A stretch of 36,351 nucleotides of DNA from Streptomyces werraensis (GTDB lineage Bacteria > Actinomycetota > Actinomycetes > Streptomycetales > Streptomycetaceae): positions 1 to 36,351 of the forward strand of contig BNBX01000018.1 in NCBI GenBank assembly GCA_014656175.1. Direction: 5' to 3'. Shown here piece by piece: positions 26,301 through 36,283 of the stretch; positions within the stretch are counted from its first letter, which is position 1; each line of letters starts with the position of its first letter. The notes under the pieces were generated by a model that worked only from the letters and a program-made list of their open reading frames with translations, was not told the origin of the DNA and searched no databases. Position numbers and translations under genes: made by a program.

Positions 26301-28906
26301 TCGTCCCGGCGCAGGGAGCCCACGACGAAGCCGGTGGCGCCGGGTGTGGTGTCGAACATCTCCTGGACGGTCATCACCAGCAGCGGGTGCGGGCTGAGTT
26401 CGACGACCGCGCTGTCGGGTTCCTGTGCGACCAGGCGCCCCATCGCCCCGGCGAACTGGACCGGCTCGCGCAGGTTGCGGAACCAGTAGGCCGCGTCCAG
26501 CGCCAGGGGGTCGATCAGGCCGCCGGTCACCGTGGAGTGGATCTCGACCGGGGTGGGCGCCGGGGTGATGCGGCCCAGCTCGCGCGGGAGCCGCTCGGCG
26601 AAGCGGTCCATCAGGGGCGAGTGGCCGGGCACGCTGGACTTGATCAGCCGCGCGCGGGCGCCTTGGGCCCGGCAGGCCTCGACGAGGTCCTCGACCGCTC
26701 CGGTCTCGCCCGACACCGTCGTGGAGGTGGGTCCGTTGACCGCGGCGATCCCGATCCGGGACTCCTGGCCCGCGATCAGCTCCCGCACGCGGTGCTCGGG
26801 CAGCAGGAGCCCGGCCATGCTGCCCTGGCCGGCGAGGGTGGCCAGCATCCGGGAGCGCAGGGCCACGATCTTGGCCGCGTCCTCCAGGGTGAGGGCTCCC
26901 GCGACATGGGCGGCGGCGATCTCGCCCTGGGAGTGGCCGATCACCACGTCCGGGGTCACGCCCAACGACTGCCACACCCGGGCCAGCGAGACCATCACGG
27001 CGAACAGCACCGGCTGGACGACGGCGATGTCCTCCAGGTCGGCGGAGTCCGGCCCCCCGCACACGGTGTCGACCAGCGACCAGGACACCCACGGGTCCAG
27101 CGCCTCGGCGCAGGCGCGCAGGTGCGTGGCGAAGACGGGGGAGGTCTCCCACAGTTCCCGGCCCATCGCGACCCACTGGGCTCCCTGGCCCGGGAAGACG
27201 AACACGGTCTTCCCGACGGGCCGCGCGACGCCGGACACCGCGGCGGCGGAGTCGGGCTCGTCGCCCGCGGCCAGGGCGGACAGGGCGGCGAGCAGAGCGT
27301 CGCGGTCGGCACCGATGACCACCTGGCGGTGCTCGAACCGCGAGCGCGTCGTCACCAGCGCGTGCCCGACGTCGGACGCCGTCAGCGAGGGGTCGGCGGC
27401 CACGTGGTCACGCAGCCGGCGCGCCTGCTCGCGCAGCGCCTGCTCCGACCGCGCCGACAGCACCCACGGCACCGCGCCGGCGTCCCGGGCTGGGGCCTCG
27501 GGCGAGCGGGCCGGGTCGGGGGCCTGTTCCAGGATCAGGTGGGCGTTGGTGCCGCTGATGCCGAAGGACGACACGCCCGCGCGGCGGGGGCGGCCCGGGT
27601 CCGTCGTCCACTCCCGGGCCTCGGTGAGGAGTTCCACCGCCCCGGCCGACCAGTCGACGTGCGTCGTGGGGCGGTCGACGTGCAGCGTCCGGGGCAGCAC
27701 CCCGTGGCGCATCGCCATGATCATTTTGATGATGCCGCCGACGCCGGCCGCCGCCTGCGTGTGGCCGATGTTGGACTTCAGCGACCCCAGCCACAGCGGG
27801 GCCTCAGGGTCGCGGTCCTGGCCGTAGGCGGCCAGCAGCGCCTCCGCCTCCAGCGGGTCGCCCAGCCGCGTGCCGGTGCCGTGCGCCTCGACCGCGTCCA
27901 CGTCACGGGGGGTCAGGCCCGCGTCGGCCAGGGCCGCCCGGACCACGCGCTGCTGCGCCGGCCCGCTGGGCGCGGTCAGCCCGTTGGACGCGCCGTCCTG
28001 GTTGACCGCCGAGCCCCGGATCACCGCCCAGACGCGGCGGCCGGCCCGCAGCGCGTCCGACAGCTTCTCCAGGACCAGTACGCCCGCGCCCTCGGAGAAG
28101 CCGGTGCCGTCGGCCGCCTCCGCGAACGCCTTGCACCGTCCGTCCGGCGACACGCCCCGCTGCCGGGACAGTTCCACGAACATCCCCGGCGTCGGCAGCG
28201 TCGACACCCCGCCGGCCAGCGCCAGCGTGCATTCCCCGGAGCGCAGGGACCGCACGGCCTGGTGGACGGCGACCAGCGACGCCGAGCACGCGGTGTCGGT
28301 CGACATCGCCGGGCCGTGCAGGCCCAGCACGTACGCCACCCGGCCCGAGGCCACGCTCAGGAGGTTCCCGGTGAGGGAGAAGCCCTCGACCTCGCCGGCC
28401 GCCCCGCCGCCCATCCGGGGGCCGTAGTCGACGCCGTAGATGCCGGTGAACACCCCGGTCGCCGAACCCCGCAGCCCCGCCGGGTCGATGCCCGCCCGCT
28501 CCAGCGCCTCCCAGGACGTCTCCAGCATCAGCCGCTGCTGCGGGTCCATCGCCAGCGCCTCGCGCGGGCTGATGCCGAAGAACTCCGCGTCGAAGTCGGG
28601 CAGTTCGTGCAGGAATCCGCCCGAGCGGGTGTACGTCTTCCCGCGCGCCCCGGGGTCCGGGTCGTACAGCGTCTCCACGTCCCAGCCGCGGTCCGACGGG
28701 AAGTCGCCCATCGCGTCCACGCCGTCGGACACGAGGTCCCACAGTCCCTCGGGGGACGTCACCCCACCCGGGAAGCGGCACCCCACGCCCACCACCGCGA
28801 TGGGCTCGCGCGCGGACTCCTCCAGCTCGCGCACGCGCTCACGCAGGTGCTGCGCGTCGCCGACGGCGCGACGCAGATAGGACCGGAGCTTGTCGACATC
28901 CTCCAC
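23360..28906 (-). CDS. Type I PKS extension module 1: KS-AT(atypical)-DH*-KR-ACP
   Basis: The protein has 1848 residues. Docking coiled coil 1-32. KS 34-460: Cys207 in DTACSAS, His342, His382. AT 568-870: Ser659 in GHSQG, but the specificity motif is VPGH (759-762) instead of YASH (methylmalonyl) or HAFH (malonyl). DH 930-1200: HxxxGxxxxP is intact (His966, Gly970, Pro975), while the second catalytic residue, Asp of HPALLDA, is His1123 (HPVLLHTALL), so dehydration is probably lost. KR 1405-1620: LDD (1500-1502), Lys1520, Ser1544, Tyr1557 and Asn1561 all present; B-type, active. ACP Ser1723 in LGVDSL, then a long helical C-terminal docking region. Expected product: a beta-hydroxy unit with an alpha substituent I cannot name. 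The start is GTG 28906 after GGGGGAGG; the nearby ATG at 28899 is out of frame. Confidence 0.94.
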   Translation of the reverse strand: MEDVDKLRSYLRRAVGDAQHLRERVRELEESAREPIAVVGVGCRFPGGVTSPEGLWDLVSDGVDAMGDFPSDRGWDVETLYDPDPGARGKTYTRSGGFLHELPDFDAEFFGISPREALAMDPQQRLMLETSWEALERAGIDPAGLRGSATGVFTGIYGVDYGPRMGGGAAGEVEGFSLTGNLLSVASGRVAYVLGLHGPAMSTDTACSASLVAVHQAVRSLRSGECTLALAGGVSTLPTPGMFVELSRQRGVSPDGRCKAFAEAADGTGFSEGAGVLVLEKLSDALRAGRRVWAVIRGSAVNQDGASNGLTAPSGPAQQRVVRAALADAGLTPRDVDAVEAHGTGTRLGDPLEAEALLAAYGQDRDPEAPLWLGSLKSNIGHTQAAAGVGGIIKMIMAMRHGVLPRTLHVDRPTTHVDWSAGAVELLTEAREWTTDPGRPRRAGVSSFGISGTNAHLILEQAPDPARSPEAPARDAGAVPWVLSARSEQALREQARRLRDHVAADPSLTASDVGHALVTTRSRFEHRQVVIGADRDALLAALSALAAGDEPDSAAAVSGVARPVGKTVFVFPGQGAQWVAMGRELWETSPVFATHLRACAEALDPWVSWSLVDTVCGGPDSADLEDIAVVQPVLFAVMVSLARVWQSLGVTPDVVIGHSQGEIAAAHVAGALTLEDAAKIVALRSRMLATLAGQGSMAGLLLPEHRVRELIAGQESRIGIAAVNGPTSTTVSGETGAVEDLVEACRAQGARARLIKSSVPGHSPLMDRFAERLPRELGRITPAPTPVEIHSTVTGGLIDPLALDAAYWFRNLREPVQFAGAMGRLVAQEPDSAVVELSPHPLLVMTVQEMFDTTPGATGFVVGSLRRDEGGLARLYRSAAEAFVAGAEVAWRAAFPGRDGRWAELPTYAFQRRRYWLNTPRESTHGTTSDHPLLEAVVDLPADGASGGVAGRGRLSLERHPWLAEHVVHGAHLVPATVPVELAAWAAHKAGYDAVDELTLEQPLVLSRTAEREIRVVLDGTGTVGVHSRGAGESEWTRHAVGTAGAAAPARDGLTAWPPPDADPVPFEQEYARLAALGFTHGPLFRGLKAVWRQGDTLFAEVEPPPAGGGDQDRFRIHPVLLHTALLPLGLGGTVDASRPEGWLPYRATGIRLGSARPAVLRVRLAPAGENTLSVTLADDRGTPLGGIASLTLRPADAAQLTALGFDHRDALFRPDWDPVPAPAGASADAYAVLGAPAFPAPDAAVFAGLDALAAAADGPVPPLVIAAVDGAESDGAGGGGEDTPAAVERALHQVLRHTQAWLSDDRFAASRLVVVTRGAFPDARGPRPDPAAAAVWGFVRSAQTENPGRFTLVDTDDHPASRTLLPVVAATGEPQLRIRAGAPAAPRLVRADAGARAGAGDVPALGSGTVLITGGTSGLGALLARHLVDRHGARRLLLTSRRGPAAPEAAGLIAELTGAGAHVDVAACDVTDRDAVAALLAAVPGDHPLTAVVHCAGVLDDGVVEALTEDRLDAVLAPKVRGAWHLHELTRTLDLSAFVLFSSVASVLGTAGQANYAAANAFLNGLADARRAAGLPATALCWGFWAERSEMSADLDDTDLGRLRRQGVLPMSSREGLALFDAAVSADGEPVLVPARLNLAAPAPGHPGSPLLRGLTAAPAAGGPERPQADGSLAEHLASLPPAEAEAVLLDAVRDRTATVLGHADLTRIGPAVAFKELGVDSLTALELRNKLAAVTGLKLPATLVFDHPSPSALARFLTERIAPGAEAGPRSPATRLAEEIERLGARLQEAFPDLAAEERTTVSALLGDVQGRVRSMAGAGAPAGIADQIGSASAGELLALLDKELG

Positions 28907-28946
28907 CAGGGCCTCCCCCTAACGGTTGCTGAGACGGACGGTGCTG

Positions 28947-32066
<3,120 letters not shown>

Positions 32067-32130
32067 GCGAATTCCCTCCGGTTCCCTCGGTTCTTTCGGC
32101 GGACCGCTCTCGCGGGCGGTGGTGCCTCGT

Positions 32131-32868
32131 TCATCGCCAACGGGTCAGCACGTTCCGCAGCTCGTCGGGCGCGTCCATGAAGTCGTAGTGGCCGCCGTCG
32201 ACGGCCAGGAACTCGACCGAGTCCGCGTACCGCCGCCAGCCCTGGAGCCGCTGAAGGCTCAGATCGGGGTCGTCGCGCCAGTGCAGGACGACGACGGGGC
32301 AGGGCACGGGGGCCGGTTCGGTGCGTCGGTAGGCGGCCGCGGCGGCGTGGTCGCGCAGCAGCACCATCAGGCCGAGGCCGACCAGATCGGGCCGGGGTTC
32401 GAGGCCCCGGCCGCGCAGGAACGTCTCGACCTCGGCGCGCAGTTCGGGCTCGGTCAGGGCGAGCATCCGGTCGTGCGCCGTCTCGTGCGGGGGCAACTGC
32501 CCGGACACGAACAGGCACGCGGGTGCGGGCAGGCCGAGTGCGGCGAGCCGGAGCACGGTCTCGTAGGCGGGCAGCGCGCCCGCGCAGTGGCCGAAGAACG
32601 CGTACGGCACGTCCAGCAGGGGCCGCAGGGCCTCGGCGACGCCGTCGGCGAGGTTCTCGTAGGTGCCGTAGTGGGGGTGGGCCAGCCGGTTCTCACGGCC
32701 GGGGAACTGCACCGGGCAGAACTCGGCGTCGCCGAGCGCGGCCGGCCAGGCGCTGAAGGCCGAGGCCCCGGACCCGGCGAAGGGGAAGCCGAAGATCCGG
32801 GCGGCGTGGCCGGCGGCCGGCGGCCGGACGAACCACGGCGACGCGACGGTGCTGGACAGCGAGGTCAT
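32131..32868 (-). CDS. Stand-alone thioesterase with a cysteine nucleophile
   Basis: This 245-residue alpha/beta-hydrolase of the type II thioesterase family has FGFPFAGSGASAF as oxyanion region, VQFPGREN, acidic residues in HWRDDPDL (about 199-202) and His227 in GGHYDFM. The nucleophile elbow reads FGHCAGALP: Cys95 (codon TGC, 32584-32586) replaces the usual Ser of GHSxG. Cys-type thioesterases are known in a few assembly lines, for example the terminal domain of the obafluorin synthetase, where the more reactive thioester favours ring closure or transfer over hydrolysis. The ATG at 32868 overlaps the preceding P450 stop by 4 nt (ATGA). It sits between the free PCP/P450 pair and the loading module, so it may move an acyl group from the PCP or release the final product instead of editing. 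Confidence 0.9.
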   Translation of the reverse strand: MTSLSSTVASPWFVRPPAAGHAARIFGFPFAGSGASAFSAWPAALGDAEFCPVQFPGRENRLAHPHYGTYENLADGVAEALRPLLDVPYAFFGHCAGALPAYETVLRLAALGLPAPACLFVSGQLPPHETAHDRMLALTEPELRAEVETFLRGRGLEPRPDLVGLGLMVLLRDHAAAAAYRRTEPAPVPCPVVVLHWRDDPDLSLQRLQGWRRYADSVEFLAVDGGHYDFMDAPDELRNVLTRWR

Positions 32869-34115
32869 GGCGTCCGCCGTTTCTGGGCGCTGATGGGCAG
32901 GTGGGTCATCCCGGCGATGAAGTACGACCGCAGGTGCTGCGGTTCGCCGGCCAGGTCGATCGAGCCGAAGCGCTGGAGCAGTTCCTCGAAGAAGACGCGC
33001 AGGGTCAGGCGGGCCAGCGGCGCACCGATGCAGAAGTGCGGGCCGAATCCGAAGGCGACGTGGCGTTTGGCGTTGGCGCGTGTGAGGTCGAAGGTGTGCG
33101 GGTCGGGGAAGCGGGAGGCGTCCCGGTTGGCCGAGCCGATCCACGCGACGACCGCGCCGCGGGCGGGGACGGTGCCCCCGGCGATCTCGACGTCGTCCAC
33201 CGCGTACCGCATGAAGTTGCACGCGGCCGAGGTCCAGCGCAGCCCTTCCTCGACCAGGTTCGGGATCAGCGTCGGGTCGGCCTGGGCCTTGTCGAACTGC
33301 TCGGGCCGCTCGATGAGCGCGTGCACCGTGCCGGAGACGGTGTGCGGGGTGGTGACGTTGGCGCCGAGCAGGATGCTGTAGCCGTCGAGGGCGATCTCCT
33401 CGTCGGACAGCGCGGCGCCGCCCGGGCGGACGTTCATGAGGTGGTGCAGGAGGCTGTCGTCCTCGAAGCCGGTCCTGCGTCGGGCGCGGACCCAGTCCCT
33501 GACGTAGGAGACCAGTTCGTGGTGGGCGATGGCCAGGGTGGCCGCCTCGCTGCCCTCCAGGAAGTGCGGGTCCGAGGGGGCCGTCACCATCGCGGTGAGC
33601 TGGACGAGTTCGGCCCAGTCCTTCTCGGGGATCCCCAGCAGAGGCCCGGTGACCATGGCCGGGAGGAGCAGTGCCCGCTCGGCCAGGTCGAAGGGCTCAC
33701 CGTCGAGCGCCGGTTCCAGGAAGGCGGCGATCGTCCGCCGGACGGAGTCCTCCCAGGACTTCACCGCCCGCGCGGTGAGTTTGACGCCGAGCGGCCGGCG
33801 GACCTCGGTGTGCCGCGGCGGGTCGGTGGAGGTCAGCAGCACGCCGGCCGCGACGTCGTCCGTCCCGAGGTGGGTGGGGACGGTGCCGCGTTCGGAGGTG
33901 AACTCGCGGTGGTCGCCGAGCACGCGGCAGACGTCGTCGTAGCGGGTCACCGACCAGAACTCCCGGCCGTCGGGCAGGACCTGGTGATGCAGGGGCGCCT
34001 GCCGGCGCATCACGTCCCAGACGGGGTGCGGGTCGCCGCCGGTGTACAGGTCCAGGTCGAACAGGTCGACGTCGTCGAGGTCGGGGCCGCGTGCGGGACC
34101 CGGCGTCAGCCTCAC
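32865..34115 (-). CDS. Cytochrome P450 with an acid-less I-helix motif
   Basis: This 416-residue bacterial P450 has ExxR at E290-R293 (EEGLRWTS) and the heme loop FGFGPHFCIG with Cys362 as iron ligand. The I-helix motif reads LLGANVTTPHT (249-259): the Asp/Glu before Thr-Thr in the usual (A/G)Gx(D/E)TT is Val254. P450s with altered acid residues usually deliver protons through water or substrate groups, and some act on carrier-bound substrates. The GTG at 34115 overlaps the stop of the PCP gene by 4 nt (GTGA), and its own stop overlaps the next gene, so PCP, P450 and thioesterase are made together. That set fits beta-hydroxylation of a PCP-bound amino acid, as in NikQ- or NovI-type systems, but the A domain that would load the PCP is not next to it. 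Confidence 0.92.
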   Translation of the reverse strand: MRLTPGPARGPDLDDVDLFDLDLYTGGDPHPVWDVMRRQAPLHHQVLPDGREFWSVTRYDDVCRVLGDHREFTSERGTVPTHLGTDDVAAGVLLTSTDPPRHTEVRRPLGVKLTARAVKSWEDSVRRTIAAFLEPALDGEPFDLAERALLLPAMVTGPLLGIPEKDWAELVQLTAMVTAPSDPHFLEGSEAATLAIAHHELVSYVRDWVRARRRTGFEDDSLLHHLMNVRPGGAALSDEEIALDGYSILLGANVTTPHTVSGTVHALIERPEQFDKAQADPTLIPNLVEEGLRWTSAACNFMRYAVDDVEIAGGTVPARGAVVAWIGSANRDASRFPDPHTFDLTRANAKRHVAFGFGPHFCIGAPLARLTLRVFFEELLQRFGSIDLAGEPQHLRSYFIAGMTHLPISAQKRRTP

Positions 34116-34381
34116 GTCCCCGCCCTCCCCTGTTCGATCAGCTCGGCGATCCGCGTCGGGGTCCCCGCCAGGTAGAAGTCGCGCACGGAGAGCTGGACGC
34201 CGTAGTCCTGGGAGACCCGTTCGATGATCTTGATGCCGGTGAGTGAATTGCCGCCCAGCGCGAAGAAGTCGTCCTCCGCCCCGACCTCACGGCCGCCCAG
34301 GCATTCTCCCCACAGCGCGGCTATTTCCTGCACCAGGGAAATCGGTGCACTCGAAGGTGCGGCCTTTTGTTCCATCGCCAT
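34112..34381 (-). CDS. Free-standing carrier protein (PCP-like)
   Basis: The 89-residue helical protein carries LGGNSLTG, with Ser46 as the phosphopantetheine site. The Gly-Gly-Asn-Ser form is typical of peptidyl carrier proteins; the PKS ACPs here read GFDS or GVDS. Two ATGs lie 6 nt apart; 34381 (MAMEQKAAP) is preferred because GGAGG ends 7 nt upstream. It is the first gene of the 25-kb minus-strand operon and overlaps the P450 gene by 4 nt. It could carry an amino acid for the P450, deliver a building block to the NRPS C domain or the KSIII, or be loaded by a protein encoded elsewhere. No free A domain or AMP ligase is in the window. Confidence 0.92.
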   Translation of the reverse strand: MAMEQKAAPSSAPISLVQEIAALWGECLGGREVGAEDDFFALGGNSLTGIKIIERVSQDYGVQLSVRDFYLAGTPTRIAELIEQGRAGT

Positions 34382-34410
34382 TTTCCTTCCTCCGCCGAGC
34401 TCTGCTCCGG

Positions 34411-34428
34411 TGTCCCGCCGGCGGGACA
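34411..34428. promoter_or_regulatory. Palindromic operator candidate, copy A
   Basis: TGTCCCGCCGGCGGGACA is an 18-bp perfect palindrome, 30 nt upstream of the carrier-protein ATG, where a bound dimer would overlap the promoter or leader. Its 16-bp core is identical to copies at 34590-34605 and 13700-13715. Confidence 0.65.
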
Positions 34429-34587
34429 GCGTCCCTTGAGGGCCGGGTGAACGGCCGCGTCGAGTGTCGCGTGGACCGGGGCCCGCTCCCACCGGGCCGG
34501 CGGGCCACCGGCCCGCGTCGGCCGGTGGGTTGAGGATGACCCGGCGGCCTTGCATGCTGACACCCCCGGAGCACCCGCGCCCCGTGA

Positions 34588-34607
34588 CCGTCCCGCCGGC
34601 GGGACGG
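34588..34607. promoter_or_regulatory. Palindromic operator candidate, copy B
   Basis: CCGTCCCGCCGGCGGGACGG is a 20-bp perfect palindrome centred 178 bp from copy A (about 17 helical turns). It lies just before the A-rich repeat array and 173 nt upstream of the monooxygenase ATG. Two copies in one divergent region suggest control of both directions by one dimeric regulator. Confidence 0.65.
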
Positions 34608-34610
34608 AGC

Positions 34611-34747
34611 GAGCGGAAAGTCGAGTGGAAAGCGACAAAGGGCGCTCGAGGCGTACTGGAACGCCACTGGAGAATCACTGGAAAAGCGCGCGGGAAAAGC
34701 ACGGTAAAGCACGGAAAAGGCACGGGAGAGCCCGGAACGAGCGGGGA
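34611..34747 (+). repeat. Array of ~11-bp-spaced GGAAA-type elements with SARP-like spacing
   Basis: About ten degenerate repeats of the type RnGGAAAnGC run head to tail with a 10-13 bp period. The core is exact: ACTGGAACGCC (34655-34665), ACTGGAGAATC (34666-34676), ACTGGAAAAGC (34677-34687), i.e. heptamers ACTGGAA, ACTGGAG and ACTGGAA separated by 4-nt spacers. That is the geometry of SARP-type activator sites. Before it come GAGCGGAAAGTC and GAGTGGAAAGCG; after it ACGGTAAAGC, ACGGAAAAGGC and ACGGGAGAGC. The helical phasing of A-tracts could also bend the DNA. The array ends about 34 nt before the monooxygenase ATG. Confidence 0.6.
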
Positions 34748-34780
34748 ACAAGAGGGGCGGACGACGTGGGAGACACCGGC

Positions 34781-36283
34781 ATGGACGCGGACGTGGTCGT
34801 CGCGGGCGCCGGGCCGACCGGCCTGATGCTCGCCTGTGAGCTGCGGCTGGCGGGCGCCGACGTGGTGGTGGTCGAACGGCTCGCGGGGCGGACGGGCGAG
34901 TCACGGGCCGGTGGCATCCACTCCCGCACCCTGGAGGTGCTGGACCAGCGCGGCGTCCTGGACCGCTTCCTTGCGGAGGGCCAACTGCAGCCGGTGGGCC
35001 ACTTCTCCGGGCTCTACGTGGACTTCGACGAGTCCGAGTCCCGGCACCCGTACCCGCTGATGATCCTCCAGTCCGCCGTCGAGCGGCTGCTGGAGGAGTG
35101 GGCGGTCGAACTCGGCGTGCGCTTCCGCTGGTCGGCCCCGGTGAACGGCGTCCGCCAGGACGCGGACGGGGTGACGGTCGGGCTGCACACCCAGGAGGCG
35201 GCGTCCGCGACGCTGCGCGCCCGCTACCTGGTGGGCTGCGACGGCGGGCGCAGTACCGTGCGCAAGCTGGCGGGCATCGGCTTCCCCGGCACCGAGCCGA
35301 CGATGACCGCGCTGGTCGGCGACGTCGAACTGCCCGACCTGCCCGAGGAGTACGTCTGGGTACGCCGCCGCCCGGCCGGCGACTACTCGGCGATCGCGTT
35401 CGAGCCCGGCTGGTACCGGGTGATCACCTCCGAGTACGACCGCGTTCCCGGCCGGGACGAGCCGGTGACGTTCGAGCAGCTCAGGGAGTCGCTGATCCGG
35501 GTCGCGGGCACCGACTTCGGCATGCGCGAGCCCCGGTGGATCTCCCGGTTCACCGACGCCGCCCGGCAGGCGGACCGGTACCGGGCGGGCCGGGTGCTGC
35601 TCGCGGGCGACGCGGCGCACATCCACTTCCCGGCCGGGGGCCAGGGGCTGAACACGGGCGTGCAGGACGCGGTGAACCTCGGCTGGAAGCTCGCCGCGGT
35701 GGTGCGCGGCCAGGCGCCCGAGAGCCTGCTGGACAGCTACCACGCCGAGCGCCATCCCGTCGGTGAGCGCGTGCTGCACAACACCCGCGCCCAGTCGGCC
35801 CTGGTCCGCCCCGGCGCCCAGACGGACGCGCTGCGCGAGGTGTTCGGCTCGCTCATGGTCATCGACGACGTCAACCGGCAGCTCCGCCACATGCTGAACG
35901 CGCTGGACATCCGCTACCCGGCCGACGGCGACCACCCGCTGGAAGGCCGCCGGGTCCCCGACGCCGATCTCGACACGGCCGACGGCCCCGCGTCCGTCCA
36001 CGAGTTGCTGCACGCCGCCCGGCCCGTCCTGCTCGAGCTGGGCGGCAGCGCCGAGGTGGCGGCGGCCGTCAAGGGCTGGGCCGACCGGGTCGACCTGGTC
36101 GAGGCGCGCAGCGCGGACGACCTGTGGACGGTCCCGGCCATCGGCGCCATCCCCGCTCCCGCCGCGCTGCTCATCCGCCCCGACGGCCATGTCGCCTGGG
36201 CTGCCGAGGCCGGCCGGGCGCCCCGCCTCGCCGCGCTCCGCACCGCCCTGACCACCTGGTGCGGCCCGGCCCTGCGGGGGTGA
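34781..36283 (+). CDS. FAD-dependent monooxygenase (class A, aromatic-hydroxylase type)
   Basis: The 500-residue flavoprotein has the N-terminal dinucleotide fold GAGPTG (9-14), the DG motif GCDGGRSTVRK (152-162) and the GD motif LLAGDAAHIHFPAGGQG (273-289) followed by LNTGVQDAVNLGWKLA. The C-terminal ~100 residues form the thioredoxin-like extension of the PgaE/OxyS/RdmE group. These enzymes use NAD(P)H and O2 to hydroxylate phenols; relatives do Baeyer-Villiger oxidation (MtmOIV) or epoxidation. The predicted chain here is aliphatic, so a non-phenolic reaction on the beta-dicarbonyl or enol part is plausible. The ATG at 34781 follows GGGAG; an in-frame GTG at 34766, with GAGGGG upstream, would add five residues and is a real alternative. 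It is divergently transcribed from the PKS operon. Confidence 0.92.
   Translation: MDADVVVAGAGPTGLMLACELRLAGADVVVVERLAGRTGESRAGGIHSRTLEVLDQRGVLDRFLAEGQLQPVGHFSGLYVDFDESESRHPYPLMILQSAVERLLEEWAVELGVRFRWSAPVNGVRQDADGVTVGLHTQEAASATLRARYLVGCDGGRSTVRKLAGIGFPGTEPTMTALVGDVELPDLPEEYVWVRRRPAGDYSAIAFEPGWYRVITSEYDRVPGRDEPVTFEQLRESLIRVAGTDFGMREPRWISRFTDAARQADRYRAGRVLLAGDAAHIHFPAGGQGLNTGVQDAVNLGWKLAAVVRGQAPESLLDSYHAERHPVGERVLHNTRAQSALVRPGAQTDALREVFGSLMVIDDVNRQLRHMLNALDIRYPADGDHPLEGRRVPDADLDTADGPASVHELLHAARPVLLELGGSAEVAAAVKGWADRVDLVEARSADDLWTVPAIGAIPAPAALLIRPDGHVAWAAEAGRAPRLAALRTALTTWCGPALRG

Larger units (their letters stand above)
34382..34780. promoter_or_regulatory. Main divergent promoter region of the cluster
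   Basis: This 399-nt gap lies between the first gene of the long minus-strand operon and the plus-strand FAD monooxygenase. I see no gene in it. It carries two copies of a 16-bp palindrome and a ~137-nt array of A-rich repeats (both listed separately), plus G+C-rich inverted blocks at about 34480-34525. It must hold the operon promoter and the monooxygenase promoter. No -35/-10 pair can be fixed by eye. Confidence 0.7.

Noticed and set aside
34550..34780. N-terminal extension of the FAD monooxygenase (in-frame ATG at 34550)
   Set aside because: The extra 77 residues would be encoded by the palindrome and repeat array and have promoter-like composition; the flavin fold starts directly after the ATG at 34781.
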